Assembly (NCBI GenBank): GCA_902763155.1
Contig: CACWQS010000014.1
Coordinates: forward strand, 1 to 32,603
Length of the DNA: 32,603 nt
Source: an uncultured Pseudomonadota bacterium
GTDB lineage: Bacteria > Pseudomonadota > Alphaproteobacteria > RF32 > CAG-239
Reading direction: 5' to 3'
Shown here: positions 1 through 9,600 of the stretch, in pieces
Position numbering within the stretch: position 1 is the stretch's first letter
How the letters are laid out: each line of letters starts with the position of its first letter
Notes under the pieces: model-generated
Databases searched by the model: none
Told to the model about the DNA's origin: nothing
What the model saw: only the letters and a program-made list of their open reading frames with translations
Translations under genes and position numbers: made by a program

Positions 1-3000
1 TTGGCGACAGCATTGGATAACATTGCTAAGAATGCTAAGGCTGCAGATGAAAGTTTGGCTAGCAACAAGTATGACAAGACCGGTGGAGCGATTAGCGGTG
101 ATGTAACGATTGGCGGAACCTTAGGTGTTACGGGAGCTACCACTCTCGGTACCTTGAATGCCGGTGCAACGACGTTGTCGTCTTTGAGTGTCGGTTCCGG
201 TTCGGAATTACCGATAGTAACAAGCATTGATAATGCAATAGTTACCAATGATACTAATAATCTGCATAAGGTTTTGGCAACCAAAGCTACTGTAGCAAAT
301 GCTCAAGCAGAGTTACAGAGTGCTATTGATGACATAACCAAGGCCGGTGGTGATATTGATAGCAAGGTAGCGGCATTAGAGGAAAAAGTTGGCTTAGAGA
401 CATACTACGACAATAACGTTCTTAAGACACGCACTGTTGCTCAGTCTATCGCTAATACCAGAAATTATGCCGATGAAAAAGCCACAACGGCTAAGAATGA
501 TGCTATAGCTCATACCAATAGCTTTACTAAAGTTGTTGATGATGTTAGATATCTTGACAGTGCTCAGACGGCTTACAGCAATAATTCTTATGATGATGAC
601 GGCAGGATTTATAACGGCGTAAGCACAGTTGCTGGTGCTTTAGATAAACTTGGAGTACAAATTACAAATAATACAAGTGATTTGGCAACATTGATGGCAG
701 ATGCTACTAATGCAGATTCGGTTAAAGGTCAGATTAAGGCATTGGAAGATGGTCAGGTCAATACCAACAAAGAAGACATTGCTAAGATTGTATCCGGCAC
801 GACAGATATTGACTATGTAGCAACTGGTAATGGTGTTGTTACTAATGATGCGACAACTCATAAGACTACAGTTAAGGTAGCTTTGAACACGTTGGATACC
901 AATGTTAAGGCTAACCAGACAGCCATCAATGATATTACCAAAGAAGGTGGTGCTATTGATGTAGCTAAGAAGTCGATAACCGATGTAATCGGAAGTGAAG
1001 CAGCTACGGAAGATAGTGCAGGAATGGTCTTTAGTGCAGACAATACAATTGCAAAGAATGTATTGGCTAACAAAGAAGCGATTGCGGCAGAAAAGAGTCG
1101 TGCTGAAGCAGCAGAGAGTGGTTTAGATAGCCGTTTGGACACTATTGAAGGTGAAGGCGAAGGCTCGATTAAGAAAGCAGCAGCAGATACCTTGGCTAGT
1201 GCAAAGGAATATACCGATGACAAGATTACCGGTTTAAATATTAGTCAATATGCGAAGTTGGATGATGACACCCAAGTCATTACGGCTGAGACTATTAAAT
1301 CTACCGGCTTAGAAGCTTCCACACTGAAACTTGGTGATAATACGGTTGAAAGCATTGATGTTGTTGAAGATGATGCAACTAACAGCAAGGTATTGGCTAC
1401 GAAAGCCAGTGTAAATGCGGCCGTATCAGAAGCACAAAGTGATTTGAGTGGTAAGATAGGCACATTGGTAGGTAAAACAGGCTTGAAGAATATTGCAGTT
1501 CGTGATGCGGATGATAATTTGATTTCGGTATCGGATAATCTGGCATCTTTGGATAGTGTTGTTGGCAAGGTAAGTGATGTAACCGGTGATAACTCGGCAG
1601 AATATGCTAAGATGACAACTATTGAAGGCGGTGTAACGACTGTATCTAAGCCTGCAGATTTAGCAACGGCATTAGATAATATCGCTAAGAATGCACAAGC
1701 GGCTGATTATGCAGAAGCACAAGCACGTCAAAGTGCGGTTCAGGCAGAGGCACAGGCTCGTGATAATGCAGATGCGGCAGAGGCTCTTGCACGTGAGAAC
1801 GCAGATAAAGCTATCTTGGATGGTACAACAGCATTCACTCAGTTGACTATAGGTTCGACCGATACCAATAAGAAGTCTGTCAGCTTGATAGATGATGGCA
1901 GCAGTGTTATCAGCGACGGCTCTGCGACAACATTGGCTACAACCGCCACAGTAATCAACAGCGGTAAGAATGCGAAAGTTACGATTGCTTCTAAAGATAG
2001 TGCAATCGGCACGACTGCAGATAATACACAGATGACGGTTGAGACTGCATTAAATAATTTGAACACGAATGTTTATAGCAAGGCTCAAACAGATGATAAG
2101 ATTGCAAACAAAGCGCAAGAGGCTAAGTTTGATGTTACGGCTGCAGATACAATTCTGAAGTCTGCAGGCACAGATGCTAATGCTAAAACGTTGCAAGAAG
2201 CCATCAATGTCCTTGGCAAACAAGCAAAGACTAACATTGATGATATCACAAATATCACTAAGGAAGATGGTATAATCGATACGAGAGTCAGTGCGGCTAA
2301 GAGAGCGATTGAAGATGTTATTGGTGCAGAAGAAGGTATGACCTTCACTACCAACAATACAATTGCGAAGAATGTATTGGCTAACAAGACTGCGATTGCA
2401 GATGTGGTTGCCGGTACGACAGACATTAAGTTCACGGCAAGTCATGCAAGCAGTGGTGATGGAACACTTGGCGTTCTCGGTAATGCAGAAACAACGGTAG
2501 CCGGTGCATTGAATGTCTTAGATGTTCAAGCAAGAGCTAACAAAGATGCGATTGAACAAGCCGGTCAACATGCGGAAGATACTTATGCTAAGAAAGCTGG
2601 TGATACGTTCACAGGAGATGTTAAGGTTGGCAGTGATGCAAACCATACAGCAAACTTTGAAGTCAATGGTCAGACAGCCTTGAACGGTGCTATGGAAGTC
2701 AGTGGTTTAGCAACATTGAAGAACGGCTTAACGGTTTCTTCCGGTGATACCAGCTTGCAGAAAGCAACGGTTAACGGTGAATTGTCAGCTCAGGGCGGTA
2801 TTAAGATTGGTGATGATTTGAAAGCTATGAACGGCACAACCAGTGCGGCAGTAGCCTTGAATAGCACAGCAGACCAAACATTAGTAACAGCTAAAGGTTT
2901 GGCTCAAACAGTTAAGGCTAATGCTCAAGGCGCAGACTTTGCGGTAACGTCAGAAGCAATTATTGCCGGAACGGTATTGAAGTCCAGCGGTGATGATGCT

Positions 3001-5865
3001 AATGCTAAGACGCTTCAAGAAGCTATTAATACTTTAGGTGTTCAAGCAAAGACGAATGTTGATGCTATCACCAATATCACTAAGTCTGATGGTTTGATTG
3101 CTCAAGCAGAAACTCGCGCTAAAGACTATGCTAAGGGTTATACAGATGAACAAATCGGTGAGTTTGATAAGACCAGTTATGCGGCAACGGATAAGAGTGT
3201 AGCTGCTCGTATGAAAGCTTTGCAAGACACCATTGGCGATAAGGCTGATATAACATCTACTTATGCTAAGACTGTAACTGATGATGGTTTAGTTGCACCT
3301 AAAGATTTAGCAACGGCTATTCAAAATGTTGCTACTAAGGCTAAGTCTGAAGATGAAAGACTGTCCGGTTTAATCAATGGTGTTGATACCAAGGTTGGTA
3401 CATTGTCAGTTACAAATGATACCGAAACTAAGGGGTATCTGAAAGGACAAACAGTAGCGGCTGATTTGGTTAACTTAGATGTGGCTTTGAGAGGTCATGA
3501 TGTAGCGCTCTCTAACTTAGATACGAAGATTGGCTCGTTGGCGAATACCGGATTTACTGGTGATAGCGTAACGGAGCAACTTGCCGATGCTAAGCAGAAG
3601 ATTGATGAAGCAACTGAAACGGCTTCAGATAACCTAGATGCAGCACTGAGCAGCGTGGCCGCTAATGCAGGAGTATTGAAGAATGCTACAGCTATTGCTT
3701 TAGGTTCAGGTGAAGGTAAGAAAACGGTCGGTGAAGTAATTGCCGATTTGGCAACCAAGACACAGACTGAGCTGGATAAGAAAGCAAAACTGGAAGGTGG
3801 TAATGAGTTTGAAGGAAATCAGACCTTTAAAGATAACGCTACTGTTGGTGGTACCTTCGGTGTGACAGGAACGTCAACATTCAATGGCTTGGCAAGCTTC
3901 AATAATGGCGTTAACGTTGCCGGAGGTCTGACGGTTACCAGTGGTACCACAAGCTTGAAAGCAACCACAGTTGATGGCTTATTGACAGCTCAAGGTGGTG
4001 TTACTATCACCGAAGGTCAGAAACTCACCATGAATGGTAAGTATGTGACAGATATGTCATCTACTGTAGGTAACGGCTCAGATGTTACTTTAGCCACGAC
4101 AAAGGCGGTTAAAGACTATGTTGATACAGCAGCTGATAACATCAATGAAAAAGTTCAAGAGATTGATACCAGACTTGGTGATTATGCTCAAAGTCATACA
4201 GATAAGAATATTGACCATACTAAGAGTGCTATTGCCAATATTGAACTGCTTGACGACAAGATTGGTGCATTAGCAACAACCAAAGGTACTAATGCTGATA
4301 CCGGAAAAGTATTAGGTCATCTGGAAGGCGAAAGTGTTGCCAATGATTTGAAGAATCTCGATACGGCTTTGGCGAATATTGAAAACCATGTCGGTGGTTA
4401 TGATAACGCTACCCATGCTAATATTGACAAGTCTAAGACTTTGACAGCTAATGTTGAAGCTTTAGGCGACAAGGTTGGCTCACTTGATACTGGTTTAACT
4501 AACTTACAGAATCAGGTTGGATCTATCAGTGAAGCTGAACGTGCCGGTACTACATACTTGAAGCATGAAACCGATGCAACAGATACAGTATCGAGCGATT
4601 TGCTCAGATTAGATAGAGCTGTTGCCGGTGTTGCTCAAGATGCAAGTGCAGAATTGGCAAAGGCTATCGGCACCATTGCACAGAAAGATGATATTGGTAA
4701 CATTATTCCAAGTGTGATGGGAACAGATGGAACTGTAGTTTCGGGTGATACACATTATATTGCCGATGAAAACCAAGATGCATCAGGTAATACACCTCGC
4801 TCAGTTGCTGACAACCTACGTTCTTTGGACAAGAACTTGTCTAGAATCGATACAGCTCTTGGCGGAGACAATACAACAGGTGTCTGGAAGGCTAACCTTA
4901 CTCCGGAACTTGAAGAGGGTGCTAGCATCAGCTATGATGCGGTAACAGTAAGTACCGTAACCGAAGCTTTGAACGGAATTAAGAGCGCTATCGGATCTTC
5001 GGCACAACTGCAAGTTCAGACTGGGGTTGATGATGATAATAATCCAATCTATGCAAACATAAACGGTGTGACTGCAGATAAGTCAGTTAACAGCAATCTT
5101 GCCGCTATTAACAGCACATTGGGTGATATCAGTAGCCTGAATGCTACAACAAATATGGCTAACAGCCAATCGGTTGCAGAGGCTTTGAAGAGCATTGATA
5201 CTATAATCGGTGATAAGAGCACGATTAAATATGATGGTATTGATGATCAAAATGTTGCTAATTACAGTATGGAGGGAGTTACATCAATCAGCGGAGCAGT
5301 TGCTCACGTAGCTTCACACATCGGAACTGCTAACTTCATGGTAGAGACGACTGATGAATCCGGTGCTTCCGTAACTAAGGAAATTAACGGAGTTAAGGCA
5401 ACCAATACTGTTAATGCTAATATTGCAGCTCTTAATACATCAGTTGGTGATGTAGAGAGGTTGAAGAATGCGATGTTTGCAAGTAACAGAGATATGGAAG
5501 GTAATGCAATCTCAACTTCTGTAACTGATGCAATCAGTAACTTGGATACGTATATCGGTAATTTGACAGATTATACAACTAAGGTTGCATATAATGTTAA
5601 TGACTTGAATAATCGCTACAGAAGATTGCGTAAAGACTTCGAGACCGGTATGGCTTCGATGGCAGCAATGTCGGCTCTGGCTCCAAACGCTCGTGCAACA
5701 GGTAATACCCAACTCTCGGTTGGTACCGGTGCTTATTCCGGACATACTGCAGCCGCAGTTGGTGCTTATCACTGGCTGACCGACAACCTGATGTTGAATG
5801 CCGGTGCGGCATGGGGTGATTCGTCTGATACGATATATCGTATGGGCGTAACTTACTCTTGGTAA
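1..5865 (+). CDS. Trimeric autotransporter adhesin (YadA-type), 5'-truncated by window edge
   Basis: This is an obligate trimeric outer-membrane adhesin (type Vc secretion) that presents a long fibre outside the cell. The frame is open from base 1 with no upstream stop, so the TTG at base 1 is almost certainly internal; 1954 residues are visible. The last ~83 residues match the YadA membrane anchor: a short coiled coil (RLRKDFETGMASMAAMSALA) and then four amphipathic strands ending in an aromatic residue (YSW). The rest is low in Cys and rich in A/T/N/D/G. It alternates beta-roll-like head segments (GGTLGVTGATTLG, GGTFGVTGTSTFN; near 82-220, 2600-2840 and 3800-4050) with helical stalk pieces of pattern V..NL..LD..IG (SVADNLRSLDKNL, SVNSNLAAINSTLG). 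A hairpin terminator follows the stop. The anchor assignment is firm; the ligand is unknown. Confidence 0.93.
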   Translation: MATALDNIAKNAKAADESLASNKYDKTGGAISGDVTIGGTLGVTGATTLGTLNAGATTLSSLSVGSGSELPIVTSIDNAIVTNDTNNLHKVLATKATVANAQAELQSAIDDITKAGGDIDSKVAALEEKVGLETYYDNNVLKTRTVAQSIANTRNYADEKATTAKNDAIAHTNSFTKVVDDVRYLDSAQTAYSNNSYDDDGRIYNGVSTVAGALDKLGVQITNNTSDLATLMADATNADSVKGQIKALEDGQVNTNKEDIAKIVSGTTDIDYVATGNGVVTNDATTHKTTVKVALNTLDTNVKANQTAINDITKEGGAIDVAKKSITDVIGSEAATEDSAGMVFSADNTIAKNVLANKEAIAAEKSRAEAAESGLDSRLDTIEGEGEGSIKKAAADTLASAKEYTDDKITGLNISQYAKLDDDTQVITAETIKSTGLEASTLKLGDNTVESIDVVEDDATNSKVLATKASVNAAVSEAQSDLSGKIGTLVGKTGLKNIAVRDADDNLISVSDNLASLDSVVGKVSDVTGDNSAEYAKMTTIEGGVTTVSKPADLATALDNIAKNAQAADYAEAQARQSAVQAEAQARDNADAAEALARENADKAILDGTTAFTQLTIGSTDTNKKSVSLIDDGSSVISDGSATTLATTATVINSGKNAKVTIASKDSAIGTTADNTQMTVETALNNLNTNVYSKAQTDDKIANKAQEAKFDVTAADTILKSAGTDANAKTLQEAINVLGKQAKTNIDDITNITKEDGIIDTRVSAAKRAIEDVIGAEEGMTFTTNNTIAKNVLANKTAIADVVAGTTDIKFTASHASSGDGTLGVLGNAETTVAGALNVLDVQARANKDAIEQAGQHAEDTYAKKAGDTFTGDVKVGSDANHTANFEVNGQTALNGAMEVSGLATLKNGLTVSSGDTSLQKATVNGELSAQGGIKIGDDLKAMNGTTSAAVALNSTADQTLVTAKGLAQTVKANAQGADFAVTSEAIIAGTVLKSSGDDANAKTLQEAINTLGVQAKTNVDAITNITKSDGLIAQAETRAKDYAKGYTDEQIGEFDKTSYAATDKSVAARMKALQDTIGDKADITSTYAKTVTDDGLVAPKDLATAIQNVATKAKSEDERLSGLINGVDTKVGTLSVTNDTETKGYLKGQTVAADLVNLDVALRGHDVALSNLDTKIGSLANTGFTGDSVTEQLADAKQKIDEATETASDNLDAALSSVAANAGVLKNATAIALGSGEGKKTVGEVIADLATKTQTELDKKAKLEGGNEFEGNQTFKDNATVGGTFGVTGTSTFNGLASFNNGVNVAGGLTVTSGTTSLKATTVDGLLTAQGGVTITEGQKLTMNGKYVTDMSSTVGNGSDVTLATTKAVKDYVDTAADNINEKVQEIDTRLGDYAQSHTDKNIDHTKSAIANIELLDDKIGALATTKGTNADTGKVLGHLEGESVANDLKNLDTALANIENHVGGYDNATHANIDKSKTLTANVEALGDKVGSLDTGLTNLQNQVGSISEAERAGTTYLKHETDATDTVSSDLLRLDRAVAGVAQDASAELAKAIGTIAQKDDIGNIIPSVMGTDGTVVSGDTHYIADENQDASGNTPRSVADNLRSLDKNLSRIDTALGGDNTTGVWKANLTPELEEGASISYDAVTVSTVTEALNGIKSAIGSSAQLQVQTGVDDDNNPIYANINGVTADKSVNSNLAAINSTLGDISSLNATTNMANSQSVAEALKSIDTIIGDKSTIKYDGIDDQNVANYSMEGVTSISGAVAHVASHIGTANFMVETTDESGASVTKEINGVKATNTVNANIAALNTSVGDVERLKNAMFASNRDMEGNAISTSVTDAISNLDTYIGNLTDYTTKVAYNVNDLNNRYRRLRKDFETGMASMAAMSALAPNARATGNTQLSVGTGAYSGHTAAAVGAYHWLTDNLMLNAGAAWGDSSDTIYRMGVTYSW
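2155..2271 (+). repeat. Intragenic 117-bp module of the adhesin, second copy at 2977-3093
   Basis: Both copies encode 39 residues of the form LK(S)..DANAKTLQEAIN.LG.QAKTN.D.ITNIT(K).DG and begin 822 bp apart. Synonymous differences are frequent, so this is an old duplication within the stalk rather than a recent slippage event. Shorter echoes of the same kind are NTIAKNVLANK (near 1042 and 2355) and ATALDNIAKNA.AAD (near 4 and 1666). Confidence 0.8.
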
Positions 5866-5883
5866 AATATCAAGGCAGAAGAT

Positions 5884-5909
5884 AAGGAGAGGAGCAAAAT
5901 CCTCTCCTT
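5884..5909 (+). terminator. Intrinsic terminator of the adhesin gene
   Basis: A perfect 10-bp stem (AAGGAGAGGA / TCCTCTCCTT) with a six-base loop (GCAAAA) starts 18 bases after the adhesin stop codon. The bases after it (TACTTTAAATT) are T-rich but do not form a long unbroken T run. Confidence 0.8.
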
Positions 5910-5967
5910 TACTTTAAATTAATGTTTAATATCTATATTAATATAAAATGGATGATGAGCGTGATGC

Positions 5968-5997
5968 TTGTTATATGGTATTATATTTTTATATAAT
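5968..5997 (+). promoter_or_regulatory. Candidate sigma70-type promoter for the 6009 gene
   Basis: TTGTTA (5968-5973), an 18-base spacer and a perfect TATAAT (5992-5997) lie just before the coding region. The predicted start of transcription (~6004) is only 5 bases from the ATG at 6009 and 11 from the ATG at 6015. The mRNA would be almost leaderless, or initiation uses the second ATG. The region is very AT-rich, so a chance match is possible. Confidence 0.4.
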
Positions 5998-6008
5998 ATA
6001 GGTGCACG

Positions 6009-6581
6009 ATGGTAATGAACAATAATGAATATAAAAGTATTTTCAGTAAGGATACCCCTAAAGTTTCACTCAAAAAAGTGTGGATAGTTATAGGATTGAT
6101 TTGTGTAATGTTTAGTTGTGCAATATTTAATCAGGCACAAAAAATAAACAAACTTTCCACTCAATTAAATAATACTAAAAAAGTATATGTTTATGACCTT
6201 CAAGATGCATTGCGTGGTTTGAAAATAGATGTCTTAAATGCGGAATTTGAGGCTAGAGTAAATATTCTTAACCAAGAAGTATTGTCAGCACAGGATAAAA
6301 TTTCTTCATTAAAAGATTCTAATGTGAGGGAAAATTTTTCTGATGTTTATTTGAATTCTTTGAAGATGAAGCGCGATAATATGATTAAAGATTATAATGA
6401 CACTCTGCAGGATATTACGACGCAGATAAATGAAAATTTGGTAAATATGGCAGAAGAAAAGCAGACACCTACCATATTTAATAAACAGTCTATCGGTGCT
6501 ATGACTCCTGATGTCGAAGATATAACGCAGGAATTGGTTGAAAAGATTAAGATAAAAAGAGCCAGAAATTTACTTAAATAA
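6009..6581 (+). CDS. Small single-pass inner-membrane protein with periplasmic coiled coil (TrbI/OmpH-like layout)
   Basis: The product has 190 residues: a short basic cytoplasmic N-terminus, one membrane span at about residues 22-42 (VWIVIGLICVMFSCAIF), then a long helical region of heptad character (about 45-155). The C-terminus reads TIFNKQSIGAMTPDVEDITQ. TM segment + short strand (KVYVYDLQ) + helix + 'x.GA.DIT.EI' ending resembles the F-type conjugation protein TrbI and, more loosely, OmpH/Skp chaperones. I see no other transfer genes here, so this is only a topological likeness. ATG at 6009 and ATG at 6015 are both possible starts; AGGTG at 6000-6004 suits 6015 better. The gene sits between the adhesin terminator and the convergent hydG, and is transcribed on its own. 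Its function is not known. Confidence 0.7.
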   Translation: MVMNNNEYKSIFSKDTPKVSLKKVWIVIGLICVMFSCAIFNQAQKINKLSTQLNNTKKVYVYDLQDALRGLKIDVLNAEFEARVNILNQEVLSAQDKISSLKDSNVRENFSDVYLNSLKMKRDNMIKDYNDTLQDITTQINENLVNMAEEKQTPTIFNKQSIGAMTPDVEDITQELVEKIKIKRARNLLK

Positions 6582-6601
6582 AAAAATCAGTTTATATTAA
6601 G

Positions 6602-8032
6602 TTAGAGGTAAAAATCGCGACCTTTGCCGTCTTTGATATCTTGTAAATGTTGCGTAACGAATTTAGCCGACTGTTCAGGTAGTTTGGCCACTTCTTGAGC
6701 AATTATTTTTTCGCCTAAGGCTTTAGTTGCTTCAGAAGCATAGTCAGTTAAATATTCTTGCAAGCTGAGTAGGGCGTTAGGGTGGCAAAAATGGTGAATC
6801 GATTTGTTGGCACAGAGTTTCATAAATTGTTCACCGGTGCGATGCTTGCGATAGCAAGCTGTGCAGAAACTCGGGATATGCCCGTTTTTCAAGAGCCAAT
6901 AAACAATTTCATCTAATGTACGGTTGTCGCATACATCAAATTGTGCCGAATCTTTATCTTCTTCCTGCGGATGGCTGTAGCCTCCGACGGAAGTTTTGGA
7001 ACCGCCGGAAATTTGCGAAATACCCAGTTGCAAAACACGTTCACGAGTTTCTTTGCTCTCGCGGGTGGAAATAATCATTCCTGCCGTAGGGACAGCAATG
7101 CGCAGACAAGCTACGATTTTTACAAAAATATCATCACTGATACAGTCGGCGAACAAAGCCGGATTTATGCCGTCGGCAGGGCGCAGACGCGGAACGCTTA
7201 TGGTATGCGGACCGACGTTGAAAACAGCCTTCAAATGTTCGACGTGCATCAGTAGAGCTGTAAATTCGTATAAATATGTAGAAAGACCGAACAAGACACC
7301 GATACCGACATCATCAATACCGCCGCGCATAGCTCGATCCATAGCTTCGGTTTGGCGATTATAATCGTGTTTCGGTCCTGTTGGGTGCAGTTTTTCGTAT
7401 CTTTCGCGATTATATGTTTCTTGGAACAGGATATATGTTCCGATACCGGCATCTTTAAGCTTGGAATAACTTGCTTCATCAGTAGCGGCAATATTAACAT
7501 TTACGCGGCGGATAGAACCGTTTTTGTGTTTGATATCGTATATAGTATTTATACTTTCAAGCACATATTCCAAAGGGTTCATCTGCGGATGTTCACCGAG
7601 TTCGAGCGCCAAACGTTTATGCCCCATATCTTGCAAGGCAACTACTTCATCGCGAATTTCATCCTGCGTCATTTTTTTGCGCGGCATATTTTTATTTATG
7701 GCATGATATGGGCAGTAGGTGCAACCGTTCACGCAATAATTAGATAAGTACAAAGGCGCAAAAAGAACAACGCGATTACCATAAAAATCAAGCTTGATTT
7801 GTTTGGCTAAATCTTCAATCTGTCGGTTAATTTCCGGCATATCGTTTATCAGCAAAATCAATGCTTCGCGGTGGGATAATCCTTTTTCTTCTTTGGCTTT
7901 GGATAATATTTGCGCTAGCAGTTCTTTATCATTTTTATGTTCTTCGGCAAATTTTATACTTTCAACAATCTCAGCGTGGCAGATAAATTCATCTGCCACC
8001 GGAGATTTAGGATTGTATATAAAATTTGTCAT
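6602..8032 (-). CDS. hydG: [FeFe]-hydrogenase maturase HydG (radical SAM tyrosine lyase)
   Basis: HydG cleaves L-tyrosine with S-adenosylmethionine and converts the fragment to CO and cyanide, building the Fe(CO)2CN synthon for the H-cluster of [FeFe]-hydrogenase. The radical-SAM signature CX3CX2C is at C100/C104/C107 (CVNGCTYC). The C-terminal motif CX2CX22C at C390/C393/C416, with exactly 22 residues between the last two Cys, is diagnostic for the auxiliary cluster of HydG. It is absent from the relatives ThiH and HydE. The length, 476 aa, is normal for HydG. The gene starts 6 bases after the tig stop with no clear Shine-Dalgarno site, so translational coupling to tig is likely. HydE, HydF and the hydrogenase itself are not in this window. 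Confidence 0.95.
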   Translation of the reverse strand: MTNFIYNPKSPVADEFICHAEIVESIKFAEEHKNDKELLAQILSKAKEEKGLSHREALILLINDMPEINRQIEDLAKQIKLDFYGNRVVLFAPLYLSNYCVNGCTYCPYHAINKNMPRKKMTQDEIRDEVVALQDMGHKRLALELGEHPQMNPLEYVLESINTIYDIKHKNGSIRRVNVNIAATDEASYSKLKDAGIGTYILFQETYNRERYEKLHPTGPKHDYNRQTEAMDRAMRGGIDDVGIGVLFGLSTYLYEFTALLMHVEHLKAVFNVGPHTISVPRLRPADGINPALFADCISDDIFVKIVACLRIAVPTAGMIISTRESKETRERVLQLGISQISGGSKTSVGGYSHPQEEDKDSAQFDVCDNRTLDEIVYWLLKNGHIPSFCTACYRKHRTGEQFMKLCANKSIHHFCHPNALLSLQEYLTDYASEATKALGEKIIAQEVAKLPEQSAKFVTQHLQDIKDGKGRDFYL

Positions 8033-8038
8033 AGCTGA

Positions 8039-9391
8039 CTATTTTGCCTTTTTAGATTTTTTAGGTGTTGAATTTTCAGAAAAATCATACAGTTCGGCAA
8101 CTGTTACTTCTTTTTCTTCAATCTTGGCTTGACCTAAAACATAATCAACAATTTTTTCTTCAAAAGCCGGAGCGCGCAGGGCTTCGAGAGCTTCTTTGTT
8201 CTTCATGTAATAGTTAAACACCATTTGCTCTTGTCCCGGATATCTCTTTGCTTCAGCAATAATTGCTTTATTGATATCTTCGCCGGTTAAGGTTAATTTA
8301 GCATTGGCACCGATTTCGGAGAGTAATAAGCCGAGTTTAACGCGGCGCAAAGCAATTTCTTTATATTCAGCCAAAATATCTTTTTCATCGCGTTTTTTAT
8401 CTTCTTCATCCAAGCGATTTTGCGCCTTGGCAGCTTGATATTGCTTTTCAATAGCCTCATATTCAGCATCAATCAGTTTTTGCGGTACTTCAAACTTATA
8501 TTCTTTATCTAAAGCATCAAGTAAATCGCGCTTTAATTTGATATGAGAAGTTGTTTCATAATCTTCGGCGATACGAGCTTCGATTTTTGCTTTCATATCG
8601 GCAACATCTTTAGCACCCATTGCTTTGGCTAAATCATCATTAACTTCTGCAGGTTTATAAGCACGCAATTCTTTAATAGTGGTAACGAATACGGCTTCTT
8701 TGCCAGCCAAGTTTTGAGCATGATATTCTTTAGGAAAGGTGGTTTTAACTTCAACGGTTTCACCGGCTTTGTGTCCGATAAGTTGATCTTCATATCCCGG
8801 AATAAATGAGTTTGAACCGAGCTCTAACGGATAAGCATTACCTTTACCACCTTCAAATTCAACACCATCGATAGAACCGACGAAATCGATAACTGCAACA
8901 TCGCCTTTTTGCGCGGCGCGATCTTCTTCAATCTTTGCAGTTTCGCGGCGAGATTCTGCCATATATTTAATGGCTTTTTCAACTTCTTCAGCCGGAACTT
9001 TTGCCATCGATTTAGTCAGAGAAATTTTAGAAAAATCACCTAAAGTAATTTCCGGTAAAACCTCTACTTCAACGGCAAATTGAATATCTTTACCATCTTC
9101 AAATTTATCCAATTTGATATCAGGGGCAACAGCCGGACGAATTTTTGTTTCTTCAAAAAGTTGATTTGTGGCATCACGAATCATATCATCTAATACTTCG
9201 CCTAAAACAGACGGACGATATCTTTGTTCAATCATAGCTTTCGGAGTTTTACCGGCACGAAAACCTGGCATTTTAACTGTTTTTGCTACTTCATCAAGTT
9301 TTTTATCAACAGCGGTAGCAAAATCAGCGGAGGCTATTGTTACGTTATATTTTTTGTTCAAACCTTTAGATTTTAATTCTTCAAATTTCAT
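8039..9391 (-). CDS. tig: Trigger factor, ribosome-associated chaperone / prolyl isomerase
   Basis: Trigger factor docks beside the ribosomal exit tunnel and shields nascent chains. The N-terminal ribosome-binding domain carries the signature loop GFRAGKTP (residues 43-50). It is followed by an FKBP-type peptidyl-prolyl isomerase domain (about 160-245, with GDVAVIDFVGSIDG and FIPGYEDQLIG) and a long helical C-terminal chaperone domain ending in a Lys-rich tail. At 450 aa it is slightly longer than the E. coli protein. The gene lies 28 bases downstream of tRNA-Leu and is probably co-transcribed with it. In many alphaproteobacteria clpP-clpX follow tig; here hydG takes that place. Confidence 0.97.
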   Translation of the reverse strand: MKFEELKSKGLNKKYNVTIASADFATAVDKKLDEVAKTVKMPGFRAGKTPKAMIEQRYRPSVLGEVLDDMIRDATNQLFEETKIRPAVAPDIKLDKFEDGKDIQFAVEVEVLPEITLGDFSKISLTKSMAKVPAEEVEKAIKYMAESRRETAKIEEDRAAQKGDVAVIDFVGSIDGVEFEGGKGNAYPLELGSNSFIPGYEDQLIGHKAGETVEVKTTFPKEYHAQNLAGKEAVFVTTIKELRAYKPAEVNDDLAKAMGAKDVADMKAKIEARIAEDYETTSHIKLKRDLLDALDKEYKFEVPQKLIDAEYEAIEKQYQAAKAQNRLDEEDKKRDEKDILAEYKEIALRRVKLGLLLSEIGANAKLTLTGEDINKAIIAEAKRYPGQEQMVFNYYMKNKEALEALRAPAFEEKIVDYVLGQAKIEEKEVTVAELYDFSENSTPKKSKKAK

Positions 9392-9419
9392 TTTTTATCA
9401 CTCTTGTTATAATTAAAAT

Positions 9420-9504
<85 letters not shown>

Positions 9505-9527
9505 GTGAGCCCTCTCACTTAATGGTG

Positions 9528-9557
9528 ATATTAAGCATACTTATCTCGATAAATCAA
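9528..9557 (-). promoter_or_regulatory. Candidate promoter of tRNA-Leu / tig / hydG
   Basis: On the minus strand, TTGATT (9557-9552), an 18-base spacer and TAATAT (9533-9528) place a transcription start about 17 bases before the mature tRNA end. It overlaps the T-run of the upstream glycan operon's terminator. No other promoter is visible between the tRNA and tig. Confidence 0.5.
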
Positions 9558-9558
9558 G

Positions 9559-9600
9559 CAAAAAATGCAATATTTCTAAATTTCAAAAATATCTTGCATT
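9559..9600 (-). terminator. Intrinsic terminator of the glycan operon, overlapping the end of its last gene
   Basis: On the minus strand, AATGCA-AG-ATATTT pairs with AAATAT-TGCATT: a 12-bp stem with a two-base bulge, directly followed by a run of six Ts. The left arm lies inside the last codons of the glycosyltransferase gene and the stop codon is in the loop. Confidence 0.7.

Noticed and set aside
1..3. TTG at base 1 as the true adhesin start
   Set aside because: No signal peptide follows and the frame is cut by the window edge; the real start lies upstream.
858..5812. Minus-strand open frames opposite the adhesin
   Set aside because: They mirror the repetitive codon pattern of the adhesin, show no start signals and match no family.
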